Assembly (NCBI GenBank): GCA_037974665.1
Contig: CM075772.1
Span: 36,123,052-36,187,051 of the forward strand
Reading direction: 5' to 3'
Source: Ehretia macrophylla
Taxonomy: Eukaryota > Streptophyta > Magnoliopsida > Boraginales > Ehretiaceae
Length of the DNA stretch: 64,000 nucleotides
In this document: piece by piece, positions 48,771 through 58,937 of the stretch
Layout: every line of letters begins with the position of its first letter
Position numbering within the stretch: position 1 is the stretch's first letter
Position numbers and translations under genes: made by a program
Notes under the pieces: model-generated
Told to the model about the DNA's origin: nothing
Seen by the model: only the letters and a program-made list of their open reading frames with translations
The model's database searches: none

Positions 48771-48960
48771 GTTGACTACGATGAAGTCTTTTTACCAATA
48801 ATTGTGCTTAAGTCTCTTTGTATTATGATAGACATTATAGTACATTGTGTTACTATATTAATGATTTGGATCAATGGATATGCGTAATATGTGCTTACTT
48901 GATAAATCCACTTGTGGATTTTTAAGTAAATTTCTTGGAATTGTTTCGTCCAATTCAAAT
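48771..48960 (+). pseudogene. Copia reverse transcriptase remnant
   Basis: GTT GAC TAC GAT GAA GTC reads VDYDEVFLPIIVLKS, the conserved start of the Ty1/copia reverse transcriptase domain. The GTTG of the E duplication lies within this motif, so E landed in the gene. The frame decays within about 190 bases. Confidence 0.8.
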
Positions 48961-49224
48961 GAGATTAAAGAGTTAGATTTTATTTAAAATGTGGATGAAC
49001 CTTGTGATTGCAAAAGAATAGTGGGAGCACATCCACTTTTCTATGACTGCAATAACGATGACTTGGATATCATGGATGATGATATGTGTGTTGTGATATT
49101 AATTATAGTCTAGTTATATTAAATGTTCTCCATTTAGAACTTGTCGTTCATATCTTGTGAATTCGTAGCTATGATAATAGTACGAAGAGATTACTCGACA
49201 TATTCCTTAAATTGTACAAAGAGT

Positions 49225-49930
49225 ATTTTTGAAGGTGTTCAAGAAACTCTAGTTGCATAACAAATTTACGTTCAAGTTATTATAACTTCATATTTGTTAT
49301 ATTATGTACAAGACTTGATATTGCGTAAACTGTAAAGTGTTACGAGTAAATATCAGTTCAATCTAGGTTTGGGAATGATTTATAGAATTGAAGTATAATC
49401 TTTAAGTACTTGGGAAGCACTAAAGATATATTTTAGTTCATGGATGAGGTAAATTCCGTAGCGACGGATTTACTAGTTCAGATTCTTAATCTGAAACTTA
49501 TAATAGAATGTCTATGTTAGGGTTGATGTTTATTTGTAGTGGGAGCTCAGTAAGTTAGAAAGGTTCTGAAGAAACTGTAGATTCCATTACATAACTCATG
49601 TCTTTTGTGATATGTAATATTACGAAAGAAGTTGTTTGGATCGAGGAAATCATACGAGTTGGTTATGGTTCCTACCGTTAAGTTGTAATGCTTTTGCGCT
49701 ATGACTATACTGAGCTACTGCACAAGCTTGTGGAACCCAGGTCTCACTGTATGTCCAAACATTTGGAAAAGTGTTTTCATCATCATGTGCTGTATCTATA
49801 GCCAATAATCATATTGAGATATGTCTTTACAGAAAACGGCCACATCTCTTGATGTAGCTGACCCACTAACTGTAGCTATGAACCTGTCATAGCTAGGTCC
49901 TCGTTTTGAGAAGATGGATATGAGATACCA
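49225..49930 (+). pseudogene. Copia RNase H remnant
   Basis: Across frameshifts one can read MLCTRLDIA followed by SVTSKYQFN-like sequence (49300-49360), then GSSVS, a decayed SWKSSKQ-ADSTTEAEY region near 49550-49620, KEVVWIEE near 49628, EPRSH-like and a DVADPLT motif near 49853-49873. This is the order of the Ty1/copia RNase H and C-terminus. It ends shortly before the polypurine tract. Confidence 0.75.
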
Positions 49931-49971
49931 TTGTATGTGCTACTAATACTATATAACATAGCATTAGTGCA

Positions 49972-50805
49972 AGTGGGAGATTGTTAGAGATATGCCCTAA
50001 TGCTACATATTTGGATGACATATATTGGGCCATTTTGACATTAACTTGTATTTTATGGTATTCGTGTTTATTTGTGTGTTTTCATATTGACATCTTTAGG
50101 ACATTCATATTCTCCTTCTTTTATGTATATGAATGAGTCCCTAGTATTTTCATTATAGAAATGTATTCTAAAAGCGTTTAGAATATATTGGCGTATTTTC
50201 TTAATATGATAAATACTTAAAGTATTCATAGTCCTTAGATTATTTGATCGGGACTTCAATAATCTATTACGGACTATCACATGTGTTGTTACCTTTGATT
50301 AACATATGGATGTTAAAGATAAAGGATGGTGAGCCACATGCCATAGCAATATAGGGATGCGATTAACAAACATGTGGGTGACTATTAGTTGAATAGATCA
50401 CTGAATGTGACGTGAATAACAAATTACATGACTTTAGATTAATAATTTGTTATTCGTTGTGATTGTGTATGTAATCCTTAGACTTGAGACATTACAGCTG
50501 TCATATGTATTGGGGTTTGATTCTAGCGTTTGGACAATGATTGTTTTGACAAACGAGATGAGATGCGTCATCTCGTAGTTTCATTCATTCGGTATAGTGA
50601 TTGATAGATAGTGGTCAAGATAGGATCCATTAACCTCCGGTATGAGGCGATGTCCTATGCGATCTAAGCTTGGTTGTTTAATGAGGAAGTCCTTGGCCAA
50701 GGTATGAATGATAGAGAAAGGGTTTTCCGTGTGTCATCTCTCATCACACCAATTAAATCTATGCATAGTATCGAGTTTATGAACTTAATTGAATCATGGT
50801 TCTTG
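49972..50805 (+). repeat. Copia polypurine tract and truncated 3' LTR
   Basis: AGTGGGAGA (49972-49980) precedes the LTR start TGTTAGAGATATG at 49982. The LTR matches 36545 onward for about 825 bp and stops at GGTTCTTG. There the sequence switches to a G-family LTR with the shared 6-mer TTCTTG (50800-50805). Confidence 0.88.
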
Positions 50806-53530
50806 AATGTTTAAATGTAGTTTCAAGTTGGTGTGGAACTTTTGATGTAATTCTAATTATATCTTGTATATGCCCTTTTGTAAAACTACTTATTTGCTTG
50901 TATAAACTGCTTCTATTCTAACTGCATTGAGGCAACTTCGAGCTTAAAACTGTATTAATTGGAGAAGGATTAGGGGTTGAATTATATACCATTAGAAAGC
51001 CTTACGAGTCTAGTTTCTACAGCTTTTTACGGTGCATTAATCGGAGTTGTCTAGAGCGAGCAAGTTATGATCATTTTGGTGAGATGTGTCAGAAATGCCC
51101 TGTTACGCGAGAATCTGAATTTTATTGTTATTTTGCTATAGTAATGATATAATTTAGTTCTAATTGGATGTATTCGATCAAGACCTTATTGTGTAGTATC
51201 CTTGGATGATTAATAATGTAATGGGGCTCTTATAGTTATGTTGTTTTCATGAATTGTAATTGAAATCTAATTGCTAGTAAAGTTAATTTAAATTGAAAGC
51301 TATTCTATTAGACTGTGAATGAGAAATGCTAGTAGAGTTGTGATGGTCACCACCTTTAGACATAGGTAATGTTTCTATATATGCTAAACAATTCAACTGT
51401 TAGAATTAGTTGTTGTTATCAATGTGCAACTAGTGAACACTTAGAAAGGTCAAGTAAACTATGTGGAAGAATGTGTTTAATGCTTTTTGAAACTACATGT
51501 AAGGTTAATTGTAAGTTGATAGTTGTCTATTATATGTTAAATGTAATTAACTTAAGTTAATACTACTAGTGATATGTTAGAATCTTAGCTTGAAGTATAG
51601 TTATTTTACTAAAATAGTATGTTAGTTATTAAATGGTTGATAGTTAACTTTTCTATTAGTTGATAAATGCATTTCTTTTCCTATGTGCTAATGTTGGGTT
51701 ATCTTCATAGAGATATTACTAACTATTGTAAGTAAAGTAGAATATGAATTAGAAGTTCATTAAAGTAGTAAAAGACTGGGTAGTGTCATTATGAATGAAT
51801 GTGTCATTTGAACATTAAAGTAACCTAACCTTTATTATCTATATATCCTTTGGAGAAATTCTTTGAGTTCAGTTAATGGCTAGTTTATTGTTATGTGGAG
51901 TGAATTAATTTCTTGTACAAGTTATTAACTAAAGTAAAATGAGAAATAGTATGAGTAACTGCAGGCTCATGTGTTGATTTTAGTTAAACTAAATTCTAGC
52001 TTGATTTATATCTAGTTATAGCATGCTAGTTGAATCATTCTCATTTAAGTTTTTGAACTATCTTCTTAATTAACTTGTAGACTATTGAAAGTATGGAATA
52101 TATGTTAAGTTAAAGTATATAAAAGTGGTGTTTTGTTAAAAATAGAATTCTAATAGATATTGTATATATGCTAAATAAGCGAAGTTATAAGTTAGCTAAC
52201 TTAGAATGAATGTTGTAGTTAAAGAGTAATTGAAGTAATGTTTGCTCATAGGTTCAAGATGACTAGAAATGTTGTGATTCAGAATTATATCTTGGAGCTC
52301 GGTAGAGGTGAGGGACCTGCATCCTTACGTGCATCATAGTTTATTTTCTTTCTAAAAGAGTATATTGTTTAGTATAATTGCGTAATTGATATATGCTTAT
52401 TATTGCTAAATTGTAACTTGGTGCGAGAACAACTTACTTTGTCCTTAAATGTGTTTCCTGGTTATATTGTCATTGTTATCATTCTTGCATTGCATCGTGG
52501 TTGCGCAACCTCATTGTCGCGGCGGATGCGATGGCCTCGCTGGGCGGCATCGGGCTTGCCAGTGTTGGTTGCCTTAGCTCTGTCTGCTATTCCCTCACTC
52601 GCCTGGTCCGGAGATTGCCAGGGGGTGTTGGGTCGTAGGATCGGGTACATCCGGAGTACCCATTGGTGTAAGGGATGCCGGCATATCGAGATCGAGATCG
52701 TGGTTCGTGGATCGGGGATCGAAGATTTGGAGTGATAAGGGTTATCGATTGTATCCTTTTAAAATGTGGTATTAGAATTGTTATTCACTGTTTATCTATT
52801 GTATTAATTGTGTTAAGTTGCTGCATTGCACGTCCCCGGTAGACCTTATCCCTCACTGAGCAATTGTGATTGCTCATATCTCGCTAAACATGTTTCAGGA
52901 AGTGATGAGGGTGAACCCCAACTAGTTGAGGTGCTAGTGGAAGAGGAAGAAGTTCAGGCTGAGCCTTTGCCCTAGTTGTTGTGTGTTTGTTGTCTAAGGT
53001 GGATTTGTCTTCTTGTTGTTACATGGTGTACTTGTATTGCTATAGCATGATCTATTTTGTGGCCTTAAGGCTATGTATATTCTTGTAGTTGCAAGTTGAA
53101 AGCTGTTGGTTGTAATGTTAGCTTTGAGATATTATGTTTTGTAATAACTTTTAATTCTCCTTTTAGTTCTTGCTTGCTTGGGGCTGTATGTTTAGAGGTG
53201 TTGATTTCAACTTCTAAAATTGCTATAATGTTATCATAGGATGACATGTTAAAAAGGTTTAATGACAAGTTAAGTTGGGTGCATGCATGTGTGATTTGGA
53301 GCTGTTGTTTGTCTCCTAGCTTGGATGACCTTGAACCTTTGAATTTTAATTATAAAAGCTTGTTTTAGTATATTGTGGCTATTTTGAGCATTTACAGGTT
53401 TGAAAAATGTCCGCGGTACAGAGGAAACTCTATTCGTTTTTCCCTAAAATTTTGTGACCGGGTTTGGTATTAGGTTGAGAATAGCATGGTTATTAGAGCC
53501 TCCGGTCTCGTGAGGGATCGGGGCGTTACA
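50800..53530 (+). repeat. Partial solo LTR of the G family
   Basis: Read on the plus strand this matches the complement of the G LTR from about 27708 to 24986, ending GGGGCGTTACA. The first ~1.3 kb of the LTR are missing. H1 is at 52643-52661, H2 at 52857-52876, acidic frame ending TAG 52973-52975, and a GCCTTAAGGC palindrome at 53062-53071. No partner LTR or core adjoins it. Its intact end abuts a B-family LTR, whose first bases GCTAT would be the target site. Confidence 0.9.
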
Positions 53531-54272
53531 GCTATCACGGAAACACCTCCACCTGCTCCTCCTCCTCTATTACCTCGATAGGGTCTGCTTCAACTACTCC
53601 TGTAAAAATATAGTATAGAGAGGAATGAGCAAAAACTATTGCTCAGCGAGGGCAATTGGTCTCAAGGACGGAGATGAGAGGAGTATGCAATGCAATTAGC
53701 CAAGCAATGCATACAATTATCATTTAAAGATCCAAACAAGCCAATATTATAACAAGGCAAGCATTAGAGACTATAAACATTCATTCAAAGGATACGGTAC
53801 TCTTTTCACGACCACCTTACATTCAAGAATTCGATGACGACGCGCCGGCCCAAACCACCTTATAACACCAGTTTGGAATACCCCGGAAGTATCCATCAAC
53901 CTACGACCCAAATCTCCCTGGAGGCAACCCAAGCGAGAAAGGGAATAGCAGCGGAGCTAGAGCAACCAACACTGGCAACCCAAGGCTACCCAGAGAGGCC
54001 CATCACTCATGCGCGAGACACTATGCAATGCAAGACTCGATACAAGGCGATAAAGCCACACGTGGGAGAATAACAAAGTAGGTTACTCTCGCACGCAATA
54101 GCAGCAATTGATAACCGTTTCAATGCAAATCAATTCAAACAAGTATTTCAAACAACCCTAAGAATTCTATAGGCGTAAAGTCAAGAAAACACACAAAAAC
54201 ACAAATTGGCCCCAACTATCAAAACCCTACCATCTCCAAACGAGCCACGAGTTCTAGAAACCGACTTCGCCA
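53531..54272 (-). repeat. Fragment of 3' LTR of the second B-family element
   Basis: It matches 59379-60132 of the complete LTR, including H2 (53626-53645). About 1.08 kb from the LTR start and 0.44 kb from its end are missing. A few filler bases separate it from pol. Confidence 0.88.
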
Positions 54273-54278
54273 CATTTT

Positions 54279-57200
54279 AGACACGTGGAACACATCGTGC
54301 AGTCTCGACAAGCTCGGAGGCAAAGCTAATCGATAAGCCAAAGGACCTACCTTTTCGGTGATCTCATACGGACCCACATACCTGGGACTAAGCTTCCCGC
54401 TCTTACTGTGCCGAATCAATCCCTTCCGTAAAGAAATCTTAAGAAACACCCAATCTCCCAAATCAAACTCAAGATCCCGACGGTGCTTATCCGCATAACT
54501 CTTCTGACGACTCTGAGCTGTAAGCATACGCTAGCGAATAAGGTGAACATTATCTACCATCTTAATCAACTCAGGTAACACAGTCGGATCAACTATTCTC
54601 ATCTCTCCAACCTCTTTCCAATATAACGGGGTTCTGCATTTACAACCATACAACGCCTCGTAGGGAGCCATACCTATAGTAGATTGATAACTATTATTGT
54701 AGGCGAACTCCGCTAAACGCAAAAACTTCTCCCAATTCTTCCCAAAATCTAGCACATATGCCTGAAGCATGTCTTCCAAGATCCTGATAGTCCTCTCAGA
54801 CTGGCCATCAGTTTGTGGATGATATGCAGTGCTGAAGCTCAACTTAGTTCCCATGGCCTTTTGCAACTTCTGCCAAAAACGAGATCTGAATCTGGGATCC
54901 CTATCTAACACTATACTCTGTGGCACACCATGCAATCTCACAATATTAGCAACATAAAGTTCAGCTAACTTATCAAGGCTATCCTGTTTGTTCACGGGAA
55001 TAAAATGTGTAACTTTAGTCAAGCGGTCCACAACAACCCAAACAGAATCACATCATCTCGGAGATCTAGGAAGATCGGTCACAAGGTCCATTGTTATATG
55101 TACCCACTTCCATTGCGGAATCGACAACGGCTGTAGAAGTCCGGCTGGCCTCTGATGCTCAACTTTAACTCTCTGACAAGTCAAACATCTGGATATATAC
55201 CCAGCAATCTCCCTCTTCATATTGTTCCACCAGAAGTGTTGTTTCAAATCTCTATACATTTTTGTACTGCCCGGGTGAATTGTGTACCTCAAACTATGTG
55301 CCTCGGACAGGATCTCATTCTTCAAAGTCGGATCACCAGGAACACATACTCTATCCCTGAATCTAAAGATGCCATCCGCATGTAATTTAAACTCCGACTC
55401 TCCCCATTTTGATTTTTCTTGGATCTTCAAGATGTGAGGATCAGCCTTCTGAGCCTCTCTAATCTGTGCTAGCAACCCTGACTGAATCTGCAAACTAGCA
55501 AATCGAATCCCTACCTCAGTAGCTTCTGGCTTCCATGAACAAATTTCTTCCAAAGTCTCTCAATCCTTGATAATCAAGCTTGCAACAGTAGCCTTTCGGC
55601 TTAAAGCATCAGCAACAATATTTGCCTTACCTGGCACGTAGTTAATAGAACAGTTGTAACCACCCAATAGCTCTAGCCATCTTCACTGCCTCATATTCAA
55701 ATCCTTCTGTGAAAACAAATACTTGAGACTCTTGTGGTCAGTAAAAATTTCAAATTTGCAACCCCACAAGTAATGACGCCACTTTTTCAAAGCAAATACA
55801 ACTGCACCTAACTCCAGATCATGTGTAGGGTAATTAACTTCATAAGGTTTCAACTTCCTAGAAGCATAGGCAATCACCTTACCATTCTGCATTAAAATAT
55901 AGCCCAAACCTTCTTTAGATGCATCACTGTAGACAACAAAGTTCTCTGTTCCCTTAGGTAAAGCTAGTATAGGAGCTGTAGTTAGTTTCTTATTCAATTC
56001 TTTGGAACTTGATTCACACTTGGCATCCCAATTGTAAGCAACTTTCTTCGAAGTCAACTGGCTCAAAGGCCCAGAAATTTTGGAGATGTCTTTAACAAAT
56101 CTCCGGTAGTAACCTGCCAATCCAAGAAAACTCCGAATCTCTGACACCGTCTCAGGTCTCTTCCAAGATGAAACAACTTCAATCTTAGCTGGATCCACTG
56201 AAATTCCTCGATATGAAATGATATGGCCTAGAAAAGATATCTGATTCAACTAGAACTCGCACTTGCTGAATTTGGCAAAAAGCTTGTTTTCCTGCAAAGT
56301 CTGTAGCACAATCCTCAACTGTTGCTCATGTTCAGCCTCATTCTTCGAATACACTAAAATGTCGTCAATAAAGATTACGACAAACTGATCAAGGTAAGGT
56401 CGAAAAACTCTCTGCATCAAGTCCATGAATGCGGCTGGTGCATTCGTCAATCCAAACGGCAAAACAACAAATTCATAGTGGCCATATCTAGTCCTGAAAG
56501 CCGTCTTTGGTATATCGTCACTCTGAATCCTAAGTTGATAGTAACCCTGCCTCAAGTCAAATTTGGAGTAAACACTCGCACCCTGCAACTGGTCAAACAA
56601 TTCTTCAATCAACGGCAAGGGGTATTTGTTCTTAATCGTGACTTGATTAAGTCCCTTATAATCAATACATAACCGTAGCGTGCCGTCTTTCTTTCTCACA
56701 AACAACACAGGTGTGCCCCACGGCGAAGAACTAGGTTGTATAAACCCTTTCTCAAGCAAGTTATGAAGCTGAATTTTTAACTCCTGAAGTTCAGCCGATG
56801 CCATTCTATAAGGACTCCTAGAAATTGGCGCAGTTCCTGGCACAAGATCAATCATGAACTCAATCTCCCTATCCGGTGGTAAACCCGGAAATTCCTCGGG
56901 AAATACACCAGGGAAGTCTCTAACAATCGGAACCTCATTCAAACTCAACTTATCAGTAGGCTGATTGATCAAATAAGCTAAGTAAGCTTCACAACCCCTA
57001 TTCAACAACTTAGAAGTCTTGATCGCTGATAAAAGAGGAATTCGGGCAGCCCTGTAGTTCCCAACAATCTCTAGTACCGGTAGGTCAGGAACCTGAAGAT
57101 AAACGATCTTTGTTCTACAATCCAACTGAGCATAATACTTTCCCAACCAGTATATTCCCAAAATGATTTCAAAGTCACGGAATGGCAATATAATTAAATC

Positions 57201-57473
57201 AGCAGGAAATTTACGGTTCTCAATACATATATCACAAGATTTGCAAATAGACTCAGTAACAAATTTTGCACCCAAAGAAGTACTAACTTCAACTTCGTGC
57301 GGCAATTTATCAATGCAAACATTCACAGATCGTGCACATGTAGGAGTTATAAACGAATGTGTAGCTCCGGGATCAATCAAAACTTTAACTGGCTGAGTAT
57401 TGAGAAGAAATGTACCTTCCACTATAGCTGTAGTATCGGGTAGCTCTTCTACATCTAGTGCAAAGACCCTAGC
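54279..57473 (-). pseudogene. Protease to integrase of the second B-family element
   Basis: Read downward: [12 protein letters not shown], protease [10 protein letters not shown] (the usual DSGA has become DPGA near 57383), reverse transcriptase with FIDDILVYS near 56360, RNase H ([10 protein letters not shown] near 55925, [10 protein letters not shown] near 55740), integrase zinc finger and DDE core (SDRDPRF appears as LDRDPRF near 54905, TDGQSERT near 54815), then the GPY/F-like module to FHVS. Stops at about 56247, 55680, 55556, 55050 and 54530 come from TGG, CGA, GGA and CAG codons. It ends before the chromodomain at a deletion. Not functional. Confidence 0.9.
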
Positions 57474-58625
57474 CTAAACTCTCTGTGCTGGACGTGCACC
57501 AGCAGCCCTATTCTGAACACCTTGGCCTCCACCACGGCCCTGAACATTGTTATACTTAGGGCAATCTCTCACCCTATGATCATCGCTCCCACAACCCGTA
57601 CATTTACCACTTTTCCTCCAGCAGTTAGCCTCAATATGCCCTGACCGATTACAATAATTACACTGCTGATTTTGCCTAACTGCAGTATTTCCTGTAGGTG
57701 CTGGGGCTCTGGCGGTAGTAGGAACTGTAGCTCCCTACTGTGGTCTAGTCACAGCTGGCCTAGCCTGAATCTGCTGCTGTGGCTGATACGGACGTTGCTG
57801 AGGAACCTGTGTAGAAGACTGATACTGCCTCGGCTGACTTTGGCTGCTCTGGCCCAAATACTGCTTGTTACTCGGCTGACTGCTCTCAGTTAACATCTCA
57901 GCCTTCCGTTTCTCAAACTTCGAGGCTGCCTGAAATGCCTCGGGAAAAGTAGTGTAGGTCTGCCCAGTCAAATGCAACTGAACGTCCATTCTCAGCCCAC
58001 GGACAAACCTATGAATCATCCTCCTAGCCGGCCGTACCAACTCGGGCATATACCTCGACAGGCTAACAAACCTAGCCTCGTACTGAGCGACAGTCATATT
58101 TCCCTGTTTTAGGGCCACAAACTCGTCTTCCCTCCTTTCCATAGCCACATCGGGAATATACTTATCCCGAAACTCACTCACAAAATCATCCCATAAATGT
58201 GGAACATCCTCACAATCCCACCTCAATCTGACAGTATTCCACCACTGCTCTGCATCGCCCTCAAACAGGAATGACGCATAATCTATTCTTGCCTCATCAG
58301 TGTACCTCAAAGCGGTGAAAATTTTCTCAACACGATTAATCCATCTCTCGACCGCCTCATCATCCGGCTCTCCGAAGAACTTTCCCGACTCGTGCCTCAA
58401 AAATTTCTCTAACTGATTATTCTCAACTCTGTACCCCTGTCCACCAGGATTAGCTTGATTTCCCTAGGGATTATTCCTGTCCTGCCTCTGCTCATGCAGC
58501 ACTTGTGTAATCCGGTCTACTGCAGTAGTCATGGTAGCCATAAACTGCTCAGGCAACGGTTGTTGACCCTGTTCTGCTGCCTCTTCATCTGATCCTATAC
58601 CTTGAGTACCACGACGTGGAAGCAT
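57474..58625 (-). pseudogene. Gag of the second B-family element
   Basis: The ATG at 58625 starts MLPRRGTQGI, close to the Gag start of B. The frame carries FFGEPDDEAVERWINRVEKIF, LFEGDAEQWWNTV, FRDKYIPDVAMERRE and MTVAQYEARFVSLSRYMPE. A Gln-rich tract follows, then two CCHC knuckles (CNYCNRSGHIEANC, CTGCGSDDHRVRDC) near 57660-57560. Stops lie near 58465 (CAG to TAG), 57735 and 57475. The long open part is 58400-57735. Confidence 0.9.
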
Positions 58626-58917
58626 AGTAGCAATTCACAATAGCTGGCAACATTTAAAAGAAGTTTATAGACAGAAATATAGCACATAAGATTAGATAAC
58701 ACTCAAGTCAATAACAATCCAATATTCTATCACACAATTCACATAAGACAAGTTTAACTTGCCAAACTATTTCACTTAAACACATAAACACTCCAAGTTC
58801 ACAAAGTCATGCTATATCATTTTCTTTTCACTCAGCAATCATACATAAACACTCTAGCATTTTGGACCTTTACCCCACAGACCGAGAAACATATCCCGGC
58901 TCATTCAAGACTATCAT

Positions 58918-58929
58918 GCTCTGATACCA
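58918..58929 (-). other. Primer-binding site of the second B-family element
   Basis: GCTCTGATACCA is the complement of TGGTATCAGAGC, eight bases from the LTR end at 58938. Confidence 0.9.
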
Positions 58930-58937
58930 CCTAAAGA

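Larger units (their letters stand above)
36545..50805 (+). mobile_element. Decayed Ty1/copia retrotransposon split by element E
   Basis: A 5' LTR (36545-38759) starting TGTTAGAGATATGCCC is followed by the primer site TGGTATCAGAGC (38762-38773), a long heavily mutated interior and a purine tract (AGTGGGAGA, 49972-49980). A second, truncated LTR starts at 49982. Coding remnants include the reverse transcriptase motif VDYDEVFLP at 48771 and a copia RNase H region at about 49225-49930, in the gene order expected for Ty1/copia. The LTRs look about 93-95% identical, making this older than C, E and G. Element E (42707-48769) sits inside the reverse transcriptase. The 3' LTR breaks off at about 50805 at a junction with a G-type LTR. 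Confidence 0.88.
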
